33,681 nucleotides of DNA from Spirochaetota bacterium (GTDB lineage Bacteria; Spirochaetota; Spirochaetia; SPDA01; JAJSAL01), in contig JAJSAL010000033.1 in assembly GCA_024274705.1 (NCBI GenBank), forward strand, positions 1-33,681, read 5' to 3'. The notes under the pieces are model-generated. The model ran no database searches and had not been told where the DNA came from. It saw only the letters and a program-made list of their open reading frames with translations. The position numbers and the translations under genes are program-made. Shown here piece after piece: positions 15,841-24,162 of this stretch (position 1 is its first letter; each line of letters begins with the position of its first letter).

Positions 15841-16989
15841 ATGGAAACGGTAAAATTCGGCATTATCGGACTGGGACTCATGGGCAGGGAGTTTGCCAGC
15901 GCGGCGATGCGGTGGAAACACCTTTCCGATATGGAAGTACAACCGGAGATCGTATCGATTTGCGATATCAATCTTACGCCGGAGATGGAACAGTGGTACC
16001 GGGAGGGCTTAAGTACGGTGAAACAGGCCTGCACTGATTACCTTGATGTTGTCAACAACCCGGAAGTTGAGGCAGTGTACTGCGCAGTACCCCATAATTA
16101 TCACGAACAGTTTTTCGTCAACATCATAACAGCAGGTAAACACTTGATGGGGGAGAAGCCCTTCGGGATCGATCGAAGGGCGAACGATGCCATCAACCGG
16201 GCTATCGCGGATAATCCGGAAGTGTTCGTCCGTTGTTCCTCGGAGTTTCCTTTTACCCCGGCAATGCAGAGACTGTGCAGGATGATCGGGGAGGATGTGT
16301 TCGGAGACATCATCGAGGTGGAATCCGGCTTTCTCCATTCAAGCGATATGAATGTCAGCAAGCCGATAAACTGGAAAAGGATGATACAGTACAACGGTGA
16401 GTATGGCGTGATGGGCGACCTGGGGATGCATCCCTGCCATGTCCCGTTTCGGGCAGGGTGGAAGCCGATCAACGTGCGGGCTTACCTCAGCAACCTTGTG
16501 AAAGAGCGGCCGGATGGCAAGGGAGGGATGGCAGCCTGTGAAACCTGGGACAATGCGACCATGTTCTGTGAAGCGGAACATCCTCACGGGGGTACCTTCC
16601 CCATGACGATCAAAACCCAGCGGATAGCTCCGGGGGAAAAGAACACCTGGTATCTGACGGTACGGGGAATGAAATGCTCGGCGAAATTTTCCACGAAAAA
16701 TATCAACCGCATCGAGATTCTGAAATATGACGGGGGTGAACAGGCCTGGCAGTGTATCGACATGGGACACGAAACCACGTTCAAATCCGTAACAGGCGGG
16801 ATTTTCGAGTTCGGGTTTTCCGACGCTATACTGCAGATGTGGGCGGGATTCCTGTACGAACTGAAAAACGGCAGGCCAAAGACGAATTTTTCCGGATGCG
16901 TCACCCCTGATGAGGCACTCTTAAGCCACAAACTGTTTACGGCATCCCTGGAATCCCATAAGATGCGGAGTACGGTGGAAGTTATATAG
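15841..16989 (+). CDS. Gfo/Idh/MocA-family NAD(P)-dependent oxidoreductase
   Basis: The protein has 382 residues. A Rossmann fold begins at FGIIGLGLMGREF (GxGxxG, 6-18). The family catalytic EKP motif is GEKPFGID (E105, K106, P107). The middle domain has GVMGDLGMHPCHVP, resembling the conserved DxGxHxxD region where the catalytic His usually lies. It starts 28 bp after the aminotransferase's original stop codon, with a GGAGGAGG ribosome-binding site, so the two are likely one operon. It probably oxidises a sugar or inositol-like alcohol or reduces the matching ketone. The substrate is unknown. Confidence 0.9.
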   Translation: METVKFGIIGLGLMGREFASAAMRWKHLSDMEVQPEIVSICDINLTPEMEQWYREGLSTVKQACTDYLDVVNNPEVEAVYCAVPHNYHEQFFVNIITAGKHLMGEKPFGIDRRANDAINRAIADNPEVFVRCSSEFPFTPAMQRLCRMIGEDVFGDIIEVESGFLHSSDMNVSKPINWKRMIQYNGEYGVMGDLGMHPCHVPFRAGWKPINVRAYLSNLVKERPDGKGGMAACETWDNATMFCEAEHPHGGTFPMTIKTQRIAPGEKNTWYLTVRGMKCSAKFSTKNINRIEILKYDGGEQAWQCIDMGHETTFKSVTGGIFEFGFSDAILQMWAGFLYELKNGRPKTNFSGCVTPDEALLSHKLFTASLESHKMRSTVEVI

Positions 16990-17095
16990 GAAAAGACCAT
17001 GGGGGAAAAGGCAACATTTATCGTCCGGGGTGCCGCGGTGAATCCCGGGATAAAACGGTTATGATAGAGACCCGCTGCAGGTTGATCCCCCTCGG

Positions 17096-17126
17096 TTGAT
17101 TGTTGTATATTCAATGGGATTATAAT
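17096..17126 (+). promoter_or_regulatory. Possible promoter before the TPR protein gene
   Basis: A perfect TATAAT (17121-17126) lies 36 bp before the start codon. The best -35, TTGATT (17096-17101), is 19 bp away, longer than usual, so this is a weak call. Confidence 0.4.
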
Positions 17127-17161
17127 CTTATTACATCTGTAAGGATAGGAAGGCACATCAT

Positions 17162-17794
17162 ATGGGTAGGAATAAAAAACCGGTAAAGAACGGTACACAG
17201 CCCCGGACCATCGGTACGGTATCATCAGGAGTCACGGTGATTATAGCTGTGGTCTGTTTCATCGCAGGGTTTTTTGCCCATGCTCTGTCCGAGGGGTGGG
17301 AGCTCGTAGGCTCTAAGAAGAAGTTGGAATTCACTGTTCCGGTGCAAAATACGTTATCCCAGGAAGAAGCTCAAAACATCGATGATTCCATTGCGATATT
17401 AGAAGAGAATACCCGGCAGAATTCCGGGGATGCCGATGCCTGGACGCAGCTCGGTAACGCATACTACGATGGGAACCAGTATAAAAAAGCGATTTTAGCG
17501 TACAAAGCTTCCCTGGACCTCGATTCGAAGAATCCCGATGTGTGGACCGATCTGGGAGTGATGTATCGCAGAAACGGGCAGCCCGGGGAAGCGATCAAGT
17601 CTTTTGACAAGGCGCGGTCCCTCGATCCAACCCATGCGATGAGCCGGTACAACAAAGGTGTTGTCCTTCTCCATGACCTTTCCGACCTGGATGGGGCTGT
17701 TGAAGTGTGGGAGGAATTGCTGGAAATCGATCCGAATGCGACAGGTTCCGGCGGCATATCCGTTAAAGAGATGGTTAAGAGCCTGAAGCAATAG
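17162..17794 (+). CDS. Membrane-anchored TPR protein
   Basis: In this 210-residue protein, a short basic N-terminus leads to a membrane helix (VSSGVTVIIAVVCFIAGFFAHAL, 20-42) and then three TPR repeats at about 91-124, 125-158 and 159-193. Diagnostic residues are present, such as AWTQLGNAYYDGNQYKKAILAYKAS. The layout (helix plus TPRs facing outside) resembles the C-terminal half of CcmI/CycH or NrfG, which hold apocytochrome c for heme ligation. The ccm cluster lies 4 kb away and encodes the CcmI-like N-terminal half but not the TPR part. A maturation role is therefore possible, but generic TPR proteins look the same. AGGAAGG supports the start. Confidence 0.8.
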   Translation: MGRNKKPVKNGTQPRTIGTVSSGVTVIIAVVCFIAGFFAHALSEGWELVGSKKKLEFTVPVQNTLSQEEAQNIDDSIAILEENTRQNSGDADAWTQLGNAYYDGNQYKKAILAYKASLDLDSKNPDVWTDLGVMYRRNGQPGEAIKSFDKARSLDPTHAMSRYNKGVVLLHDLSDLDGAVEVWEELLEIDPNATGSGGISVKEMVKSLKQ

Positions 17795-17845
17795 TTCGGA
17801 TATTTTCGTTCGATCAGGATGTTCCATGTGATGTAGCCTGGCAAC

Positions 17846-18226
17846 TCAAATTCGCAGACGCTGCATTTTTCTGTCGTATACTACCGTTTCGTTTACGAAA
17901 TCGAGTTTGATCTGCCACTTCTGCATGGTGGTTGCCCCGATGATCAGATCTTCCGAAAGGGTATCCATAACCATAAACTCATCGGTGAAGCGGCGTGGAG
18001 CGTCTTCGAGAAAAAACTCGATCAGTACAGCATAGTTGGCTGTGATAAAACCATCCTTATCGGCGGTTCCGAAGACAAGCGGTTCCGGCAGAGGCTCGAG
18101 ATGGGCTATTCGCTCAGCCGTTTCTCTTCGAATAACCGAATAACTTGCACCGCTGTCGAATAAGCAGATGGTGGATGTCCGGCCCCTGTTGCCCACCAGG
18201 GTGCACGGCAGTTCCAGTAATGACAT
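17846..18226 (-). CDS. Retropepsin-like aspartyl protease
   Basis: With the start at 18226, preceded by GGGGGACC, the product has 126 residues; the frame reaches 18280 but the upstream part lacks a good site. The catalytic motif is FDSGASYSVI (D24, S25, G26) and the flap-side loop SEDLIIGATTMQKW (91-104) fits the hydrophobic-hydrophobic-G pattern of single-domain retropepsin-like proteases, which work as homodimers. No signal peptide or membrane segment is seen. The natural substrate is unknown; bacterial members are usually chromosomal single genes. It is convergent with the TPR gene. Confidence 0.8.
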   Translation of the reverse strand: MSLLELPCTLVGNRGRTSTICLFDSGASYSVIRRETAERIAHLEPLPEPLVFGTADKDGFITANYAVLIEFFLEDAPRRFTDEFMVMDTLSEDLIIGATTMQKWQIKLDFVNETVVYDRKMQRLRI

Positions 18227-18323
18227 AATCAGGTCCCCCTGCTTATTAATACAGGGAAGATGATAGTGCTGATTCATCATTTCATAATAAATCTATGTGC
18301 TTCCCGGGTCAATGGAGCAGCTT

Positions 18324-19304
18324 TCAACTCCGGGCTGGTGTCCTGGAAATCAGTATACTCCGTATCACCCCGGATACGATCATCTGCCAGGGATAGTAGA
18401 AGAGCAGTGGGAGGAGGATGAGCCCAATGGATATATTCTTGCCAGCGAAAAAGGTGGTAATCAGGGTAAGGCCTAAGGCCATGGTTTTCTGAGGCGCCAC
18501 GTACAGTGCTGTGATGGTGAGTTCCCTATCCAGGCCGAGGGTCCGGGATATGCCGAAGGAAAGCACTACAAAAACAAGGTACGACAGGGCGAGATAGATG
18601 CACATGGCGATTACGGTTTGGCCGAGGTCCGTCTGGGAGAATTCACCGGTGTGCTTCGCGAAACTCATAAAAATGATGATCAGGAGGGCAATATTGCTGA
18701 CAAGGGACAGGGTCCCTTTGATGCCGGAGAGTATGTCCGGCATGAATCTGTGAAAGATGATGCCGGTGATCAAGGGAACAATAATCTTGTATCCTAAGCC
18801 GGTGAACACCCGGAGGATGTCTTCCAGGGCCATAGCATCCCCTGCGGTATTGAGAAACAGAGAGAGCAGTATCGGAGAGACCACCACACCCAGGATATTT
18901 GCCAGGGTGGCATTGAAAATGGCCGTAACAACATTCCCCCGGGAGATCTGGGTAAACATGATGCAGCTGGATACAGTCGTCGGCAGGCATGCCAGGGCGT
19001 ATATGCCGATGGTAAGATTATCGGTGAAATACTTGTCAAACAGATGCAGAGTCAGGAAAAAATAGAGAGGAATTACAATAAAGATAAACAGCTGCAGGAA
19101 GATATGGACCCGGTATTCCTTAAGACCGGATTTCAGCTTTTCCACCGGCAGGGTGAGGCCGGTAATAAAAAAAATGGCGATGATCAGCACCGTGGGGGTG
19201 ATGTTACCCATGCTCAGGGCGATACCGGCGGATGGAAAGAGAAGCCCCAGGGTAAGAGCAGCAAGAAGGAACAGAATAAACCAGTGTTTCCTGATGAAGT
19301 TCAT
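18324..19304 (-). CDS. SBF-like (bile acid:sodium symporter family) transporter
   Basis: The protein has 326 residues with about nine or ten membrane helices. I chose the start at 19304, where MNFIRKHWFILFLLAALTLG begins a typical first helix; the frame extends to 19442 but that part is not family-like. Conserved pieces include ITGLTLPVEKL, ALACLPTTVSS, FNATLANILGVVVSP (helix-crossing motif), and ALYVAPQKTMALGLTL. This is the pattern of the SBF-like, PF13593-type group. It is probably a sodium-coupled carrier of an organic anion. It does not obviously belong with its neighbours. Confidence 0.85.
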   Translation of the reverse strand: MNFIRKHWFILFLLAALTLGLLFPSAGIALSMGNITPTVLIIAIFFITGLTLPVEKLKSGLKEYRVHIFLQLFIFIVIPLYFFLTLHLFDKYFTDNLTIGIYALACLPTTVSSCIMFTQISRGNVVTAIFNATLANILGVVVSPILLSLFLNTAGDAMALEDILRVFTGLGYKIIVPLITGIIFHRFMPDILSGIKGTLSLVSNIALLIIIFMSFAKHTGEFSQTDLGQTVIAMCIYLALSYLVFVVLSFGISRTLGLDRELTITALYVAPQKTMALGLTLITTFFAGKNISIGLILLPLLFYYPWQMIVSGVIRSILISRTPARS

Positions 19305-19490
19305 AACACCTACTCTAATGGAGATAGCTTGTTTATTTAAGGGTTTACGAAATCTGAAAGAAATTTTTCCGAATCGCTGTATTCTCCAATTTTTCGTCGG
19401 AAACCCGATTGGTTCGACTGTAATGATCGCAATCGTCTTCAACCTGATTTTCGTTGTGGGACTGAAAAGCCCCGGAAAATGATACGAAAA

Positions 19491-19519
19491 GCCGGAGTAG
19501 GGGAATCTCCTGCTCCGGC
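19491..19519 (-). terminator. Rho-independent terminator-like hairpin (minus strand)
   Basis: Arms 19491-19501 and 19509-19519 pair over 11 bp with one G-T wobble, around a 7-nt loop. Read on the minus strand the stem ends in CTCCGGC followed by TTTTCG. It would end transcription of the short minus-strand frame at 19557-19750, and lies just before the transporter gene. Confidence 0.6.
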
Positions 19520-19556
19520 TGTCAATGTTGTTGTTTCCAGGCTGCGCCGCGGCTCC

Positions 19557-19750
19557 CTAGGTAAAAATCCGCGGATTATCGGAAGAGATAAACCGGTCAC
19601 GAATCTCCTGGTATGACGCTTCAACTTTCAACTTGGCTAGTGCGGGCATACAATTGGCTGCAAGAAAATGGTCGGATGAATTCAGATAGGAGCGTAACAG
19701 GGAAGTAGCTGCAGTTAATCCCTTTTCAGCTTTTTCACTCTCGTTTTTTA
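19557..19750 (-). pseudogene. Minus-strand gene remnant without a recognisable start
   Basis: A minus-strand frame stays open for about 64 codons to the TAG at 19557-19559, and reads like protein: SEKAEKGLTAATSLLRSY, then LAKLKVEASYQEIRDRF and ISSDNPRIFT. The in-frame stop upstream is near 19786 and no ATG, GTG or TTG precedes the protein-like part. The 5' portion has probably been lost, perhaps when the neighbouring accessory patch arrived. The hairpin at 19491-19519 follows it in the right orientation. I do not recognise a family. Confidence 0.4.
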
Positions 19751-19767
19751 TGATACTATTTTTAGAT

Positions 19768-20160
19768 ATGACAAACGAAAATAAGCTGTATCACTTGAAG
19801 AGTTTAACCTGGGATTATCATTGTGATCCTGAAGAATTACTTCAAGTGATAAATGGAACCATCGACCGGGCAGGACCGTTCGATAGACAGAAACTCTTTA
19901 TTCGGATGCTGGGCAGTATGCCCTGGCACGTAATTGTGGGGCTGATGGGTATAGATGATGTGAAAGACCTCCTTTTACCGGAAACAATATCTCAGTTGTG
20001 GCCTCACTCTTTAAGGAATCGATATGACAGAATTAGAAGAATATTACATAGAGAAACTGTACCCCCTGCAGAATGGGGTTCTGAGGAAGCTCGAAAATAT
20101 ACATTCCCCGTTTTATCTAACCGGTGGTACGGCCCTGGGGCGAGAATACATCGGGCATAG
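19768..20160 (+). CDS. Hypothetical protein, partner gene of the AbiEii-type nucleotidyltransferase
   Basis: A 130-residue frame beginning TNENKLYHLKSLTWDYHCDPEELLQVING. The first ~95 residues (to RNRYDRIRRILH) look like a compact helical protein. The rest, after about 20045, overlaps the next gene in another frame and reads like noise, so a natural stop was probably lost. Overlap is 137 bp. Small genes of this size often stand immediately before AbiEii-like nucleotidyltransferase genes as the antitoxin-side partner. The function here is inferred only from position. Confidence 0.55.
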   Translation: MTNENKLYHLKSLTWDYHCDPEELLQVINGTIDRAGPFDRQKLFIRMLGSMPWHVIVGLMGIDDVKDLLLPETISQLWPHSLRNRYDRIRRILHRETVPPAEWGSEEARKYTFPVLSNRWYGPGARIHRA

Positions 20161-20731
20161 GTTTTCAGATGATCTCGATTTTTTTGTAAATGGTGATAAC
20201 GGGTATGGGGAATATGTGCAGAAAGCCTTTGCCGCTCTCAGTAGTAAACAGAAAGGTTTAAACATAACGGTCCTCTCGGAAGAATCGCTTTTTGATGAAC
20301 GGTATTCTCGTTTTTTTGTCGCGTCAGGTTCTGTGAAATTGAAATTAGATTTTGTAAATGATATATCCTACAGATGTGGGCCGGTTGAAAAAGGGAATAT
20401 CTATCATAGAATTGATTCGCTCATCAATATTTTATCAAATAAAATCAGTGCTCTATACAGGTATGAACCGAAAGACATTGCAGATATTTGGGCAATAGCA
20501 AAAAATTGTGCTTTTGAGTGGGGTTCAATCTTTGAAGCAGCGAAACGTAAGGATGCCGGGGTTGACGCAAAAAACGCGGCTGAAATAATAAAGGGGTTTC
20601 CGAAAAAAATGTTCTGGGATATTAAGTGGAGGAATCCGCCCGAAGAGGAATTGTTCTTTTTAGAACTTGACAGCATTGCGCTCAATATTCTTGAAGTAAG
20701 CGGGAACAGGCTTTACACTGAAGCCGGTTAG
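20024..20731 (+). CDS. AbiEii/AbiGii-type nucleotidyltransferase (toxin family)
   Basis: The protein has 235 residues. The diagnostic nucleotidyltransferase motif YLTGGTALGREYIGHRFSDDLDFF (31-54) contains GGT (34-36), the H45-R46 pair and the metal-binding D50 and D52 of the SDDLDFF pattern. Further conserved parts are KLDFVNDISYR and the C-terminal LFFLELDSIALNIL. AbiEii proteins transfer nucleotides onto a target RNA or protein and act as the toxin of abortive-infection modules. The gene is co-oriented with its small upstream partner. Local base use is more AT-rich than neighbouring catabolic genes, as expected of a mobile defence module. Confidence 0.85.
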   Translation: MTELEEYYIEKLYPLQNGVLRKLENIHSPFYLTGGTALGREYIGHRFSDDLDFFVNGDNGYGEYVQKAFAALSSKQKGLNITVLSEESLFDERYSRFFVASGSVKLKLDFVNDISYRCGPVEKGNIYHRIDSLINILSNKISALYRYEPKDIADIWAIAKNCAFEWGSIFEAAKRKDAGVDAKNAAEIIKGFPKKMFWDIKWRNPPEEELFFLELDSIALNILEVSGNRLYTEAG

Positions 20732-20780
20732 GCTAATCAATATCCTCTCCCTGCGTGACTTGGCTCGGAGAATCATTCTC

Positions 20781-20809
20781 TTGACTTAGTTCGTAACTTA
20801 GTCTATAGT
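20781..20809 (+). promoter_or_regulatory. Sigma70 promoter of the Phd/VapC pair, with direct repeats
   Basis: TTGACT (20781-20786) and TATAGT (20804-20809) are 17 bp apart. The start codon at 20817 is only 8 bp past the -10, so the transcript is likely leaderless or nearly so. ACTTAGT occurs twice (20784-20790, 20796-20802), 12 bp apart, inside the promoter. This is a natural place for autoregulation by the antitoxin. Confidence 0.75.
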
Positions 20810-20816
20810 TAATAAC

Positions 20817-21050
20817 ATGGTACAGATAAACATTCATGAGGCAAAAACACAGCTGTCAAAACTGCTGCAGCGGGTTGTGTTGGGAGAGGAAATCATCATT
20901 GCGAAAGCAGGGAAGCCGATTGCAAAGATCACCGCCTATTCGGGGGAAGAATCGGAACGGGTTCCCGGGCGGGATGTAGGGCTTTTTACGATACCCGAAG
21001 ATTTTGATGCTCCGCTGCCTGAAAGCATTCTAAAAGAGTTCGGGGTATGA
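20817..21050 (+). CDS. Phd/YefM-family antitoxin
   Basis: The 77-residue protein begins VQINIHEAKTQLSKLLQRVVLGEEIIIAKAGKPIAKI, the classic Phd/YefM DNA-binding fold with the AKTQLSKLL helix and GKPIAKI strand. The C-terminal tail (FTIPEDFDAPLPESILKEFGV) is the toxin-binding part. It should neutralise the PIN toxin encoded next and repress its own promoter. The gene overlaps the toxin start by ATGA (21047-21050). It is apparently leaderless. Confidence 0.92.
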   Translation: MVQINIHEAKTQLSKLLQRVVLGEEIIIAKAGKPIAKITAYSGEESERVPGRDVGLFTIPEDFDAPLPESILKEFGV

Positions 21051-21436
21051 AAATTCTAATCGATACTCACTGCTGGCTCTGGTGGATCGCCTCTCCGGAA
21101 AAGCTGTCCGCGGAAAGCATTAGGATATTAAAGAATCCTTTAAATACCATCCTTTTTTCCGCTGCTTCAAGCTGGGAAATTGCAATAAAGTATGCCCTCG
21201 GGAGGCTGCCCTTATCTGAATCCCCCGATCAGTTTATACCTAAAAGACTGGTTAGAGATGGAATTACCCCTCTTTCAATTGAACATACCCATGTTCTCCA
21301 CACTGCACACCTGCCCCATCATCATCGGGACCCCTTTGACAGGCTGATTATCTCACAATCAATAATCGAAAACACACCTGTACTTACATCCGATGAAGCG
21401 TTTGCCCAATACGATGTGGAGATTATAAAAACATGA
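21047..21436 (+). CDS. VapC-type PIN-domain toxin
   Basis: This 129-residue PIN ribonuclease has its acidic site at ILIDTHCWLWW (D6), the conserved E44 in SSWEIAIKYALG, and the C-terminal DPFDRLIISQS, with D97 and D100, and VLTSDEAF (D116). These four acidic points bind the metal that cuts RNA. The DTHCWLWW variant of the N-terminal motif is typical of PIN toxins paired with Phd-type antitoxins. Translation is coupled to the antitoxin. The target RNA is unknown. Complete and apparently intact. Confidence 0.93.
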   Translation: MKILIDTHCWLWWIASPEKLSAESIRILKNPLNTILFSAASSWEIAIKYALGRLPLSESPDQFIPKRLVRDGITPLSIEHTHVLHTAHLPHHHRDPFDRLIISQSIIENTPVLTSDEAFAQYDVEIIKT

Positions 21437-21763
21437 CGCGGTCAACTCCTCCCGAAACAATAATTATAAGCGAGACTCTCTCTTCTGCTAAAGGGGACAT
21501 TCAGTAACTGGAATCCATTCATCTTGGGGATGTCGATCGAGATTTGTTTTACCAGGTGATTCAGAAACCACCGGCACCGAAAAAAGCCTTGAAGAGTTTG
21601 ATGAATAAAAACTACAAGATAGAAGAGTAAGGATATCAATGAGCAGGCAAAGAGATTTTAGTTGAAATTCGGAGTTATTCCTTTTGAAGAGAAAAAGTTG
21701 ACGTTGGTTATTCCTATTAAAACCATCATCCAATAAATTTCCTGATTCGAGGACCTACTGTGA
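21437..21763 (+). pseudogene. Gap with a decayed antitoxin (TacA/DUF1778-like) tail
   Basis: No intact gene occupies this 327-bp gap. The plus strand at about 21525-21630 reads HLGDVDRDLFYQVIQKPPAP, then KKALKSLMNKNYKIEE and a stop. That is the style of the C-terminus of TacA/DUF1778 antitoxins (RDxFxxALxxPPxPNxxLK). An in-frame stop lies just upstream and no N-terminus is visible. A partner toxin gene is not recognisable afterwards. It supports an accessory region that has gained and lost toxin-antitoxin genes. Recognition is by eye only. Confidence 0.4.
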
Positions 21764-22567
21764 TCAGGACATCTCTCTGTATGCCTCTTCCGGAGACACT
21801 CCCTTGTTTATTACCCGGCCTAAGGCTTTGATCAGTTCCCGCGGTTTTTCGGCCATGAAGATGTTACGGCCGAAGATGATCCCCCGGGCGCCCCGGGCCA
21901 CACTATCCGCCGCCTTTTTAAGCACATCCAGATCGCTGCCCAGTTTTTCCGCCCCAATGGTAAATGTCGGGACCGGGAGATTGTCAACTACTTCCCGGAA
22001 ACGGTGGGTTACAAAGCATTTGATCAGGTCTGCTCCCAGTTCCGTCATCACACGGGTTACCCTTTTTATCTTTAAATGGTTCTCTTCCGGGGTTTTATCC
22101 TGATGCTCAACAACGTAGCATTCCCCTATAAGCGGAATACCCAGTTTTTCCTTCTGCCGTACCACTTCGGAGAACAAGGCGACATTTTCCGTTTCCATTT
22201 CTTCATTGCCGTTTTCCAGGAAGAGAGAGCAGATGATCATCTCGCCTCCTGCCGCTACTGCATCTTCCACGGTGGTGGCTATCCTGGTGAATCCGCCCCT
22301 GTAATCCAGGGGATAATAAAAAGAAGATGTCCAGTTGATCCGCACTACAGGAACCGGGGAGCTTCGCCGTTTGAAAAGGTGGCCGTGACGCTTCAACATG
22401 AACCGGGACATCAAAAGAGCGTCGGTTCCCATACAGTTCATGATTGCTTTTTCAGCATCTTCGATGCCCGGCTGGTCTCCGTATTCCATGACATGATCCA
22501 GGGCGGAAATAACAAGATTTTTTTTCCCATTAAACAGTTTAGCGATTCTGATATCTATTCCGGACAT
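21764..22567 (-). CDS. Class I aldolase, DeoC/LacD (DhnA-like) family
   Basis: The 267-residue TIM-barrel protein begins with VISALDHVMEYG, as in archaeal-type class I fructose-bisphosphate aldolases and LsrF. The Schiff-base lysine is probably K183 in GADLIKCFV, and the phosphate-binding end is ARGIIFGRNIF (228-238). The start is supported by TGAGGAG upstream. It is the last gene of the minus-strand catabolic operon, after the FGGY kinase (107-bp gap). In such an operon it would cleave the phosphorylated ketose made by the isomerase and kinase. The exact sugar is not known. Confidence 0.85.
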   Translation of the reverse strand: MSGIDIRIAKLFNGKKNLVISALDHVMEYGDQPGIEDAEKAIMNCMGTDALLMSRFMLKRHGHLFKRRSSPVPVVRINWTSSFYYPLDYRGGFTRIATTVEDAVAAGGEMIICSLFLENGNEEMETENVALFSEVVRQKEKLGIPLIGECYVVEHQDKTPEENHLKIKRVTRVMTELGADLIKCFVTHRFREVVDNLPVPTFTIGAEKLGSDLDVLKKAADSVARGARGIIFGRNIFMAEKPRELIKALGRVINKGVSPEEAYREMS

Positions 22568-22593
22568 GTGATACTCCTCATGCGTAAAGTTCC

Positions 22594-22635
22594 ACGGGTT
22601 CTCCGTCTATCCCTTTTCACCGCAGGGGAACCCGT
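22594..22635 (-). other. Weak inverted repeat between kinase and aldolase genes
   Basis: ACGGGTTC (22594-22601) and GAACCCGT (22628-22635) could pair around a 26-nt loop in the 107-bp gap between the kinase stop and the aldolase start. It has no T tract, so it may only space or protect mRNA. Its significance is doubtful. Confidence 0.25.
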
Positions 22636-22674
22636 CGATTTTTTTATATTCTTAGTCAAAGCCGGTTCAACTGG

Positions 22675-24162
22675 TTACTCCGGTTCTTCCGTCAGGTTGA
22701 ACAGGGCTGCATACTCCTTGTAGATATCCTGGTACCGCCTGCTCCTATCCAGGTCCGGTTCAATGGTTCGTTCTTCGGAGCGGACCCGGGAATACCCGGC
22801 ACGCTCGTTATCGTAAATACCCGCCCCTATGCCGGCGAATATCACCGCACCCATGGCCCCGGCGTGCTGTCCCGTTACAGGAATAACCACCGGACGCCCA
22901 AGGACATCCGCCAGGATGGAGGGCCATACCGGGCTTTTCGTCGGACCCCCGGTGAGGACAATCCTTCCCACCGGTTTCCCGATGAGCCCTGTAAGAGTAT
23001 CCACCCGGTTCCTGATAAAAAACACAACTCCTTCCATAAGCGCCCGGGCAATGTTTTTATCCTGGATCTCTTCCGGGATATTCTTCACCGCATCCTTCAT
23101 TTCTGCGTAGGGTTGTTTCAATAGATTAAGGCAAAAACCGCCGGCCCCGGGTTCCGCTTCTCCCGCCAGCCGGTTGAACCGGCCCAGGATTGATTCTCCC
23201 TCACCGGAACCAATACGATTTTCCAGGTATATGTTCATTTTCTCTGCTACAGCGGGTAAGGAAAACATGGCTCCCCAGCATCCCGGGGGTGAAAGAAACG
23301 GATCCACCAGCATTTTCCCGGTGAGCCCTGTTTCCCTGTCTGTTACCGGGGTGAAAGCCACCCAGGATGTTCCGGCGGAGATAAGAACGTCCCCTTCCTC
23401 GAAGACCCCGGTGCTTCTGGCAGCTGCCGGGTGGTCAAAGGAGCCGGTAACCACCAGGGTATCGGTATCCAGACCTGTCTCTTCGGCAGCTTTGGGGGTG
23501 ATAGTCCCGGCAGCAGTACCGGAAGGAAGGATCTTCGGAAGGGCACCCTCATCAAGTTCAAGAAAATCGAGGAGATGCCGGTCCCATTTCCGGGATTCCT
23601 GCTCCTGAAGATAGAACGTTGTTGCCTTCGAAGGGTCCACTACCAGGCGTCCGCAGAGCCGGTAGTAGATATAGTCGTTCAGCATGGCACAGTAGCGCGC
23701 ATTTTCCCATACATCAGGTTTGAACTGCTTATACCATCCAAGATTGGCCAGGGGAAAAGCACCGATAAAAGGCCATCCTACAGTTCGGTACACCCTTTCC
23801 ACGTCCAGTTCGGGCCACAGTTCCGCCTCTTTTCCGGCGGTCCTGGTGTCCAGCCAGTTGATCACATTTCCCAAGGGGTTGAAATCCTTATCCAGGAGTA
23901 TCGTATTTCCGGTGGCACCGCAGAAACTCAAGGCCCTGATATCCTTTGGATTTTCCACTTTTACGAGGAGCTCCCGGATGATGGAGCAGATATCATGGTA
24001 GTAAGGTCCGGCTTCCAGTTCGTATATTTTCGGTTCGGGATGGAGAATATCGACTCGCCGGCTTGCCAGGGCCAGGACACAACCTCCGGTATCGGTAAGA
24101 AGGGCTTTTATGGCGCTGGTCCCCAGGTCGAACCCTATAAGCAGACCGGTCTCATTTTCCAT
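22675..24162 (-). CDS. FGGY-family carbohydrate kinase
   Basis: The protein has 495 residues, the typical length. The N-terminal phosphate loop is LIGFDLGTSAIKALL (8-22), with D12. The probable catalytic base is D243 in TGSFDHPAAARS. The second nucleotide site is ISAGTSWVAF, and the C-terminal adenosine motif is VLTGGPTKSPVWPSILADVLG (402-422). It should phosphorylate a ketose (xylulokinase, rhamnulokinase and fuculokinase are all in this family; I cannot choose). It overlaps the amidohydrolase gene by 11 bp (24152-24162), so translation is coupled. Confidence 0.92.
   Translation of the reverse strand: MENETGLLIGFDLGTSAIKALLTDTGGCVLALASRRVDILHPEPKIYELEAGPYYHDICSIIRELLVKVENPKDIRALSFCGATGNTILLDKDFNPLGNVINWLDTRTAGKEAELWPELDVERVYRTVGWPFIGAFPLANLGWYKQFKPDVWENARYCAMLNDYIYYRLCGRLVVDPSKATTFYLQEQESRKWDRHLLDFLELDEGALPKILPSGTAAGTITPKAAEETGLDTDTLVVTGSFDHPAAARSTGVFEEGDVLISAGTSWVAFTPVTDRETGLTGKMLVDPFLSPPGCWGAMFSLPAVAEKMNIYLENRIGSGEGESILGRFNRLAGEAEPGAGGFCLNLLKQPYAEMKDAVKNIPEEIQDKNIARALMEGVVFFIRNRVDTLTGLIGKPVGRIVLTGGPTKSPVWPSILADVLGRPVVIPVTGQHAGAMGAVIFAGIGAGIYDNERAGYSRVRSEERTIEPDLDRSRRYQDIYKEYAALFNLTEEPE

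Noticed and set aside
19405..19420. GGTTCGA resembling a tRNA T-loop
   Set aside because: Flanking bases do not pair into a T stem and no acceptor or anticodon stem is visible.
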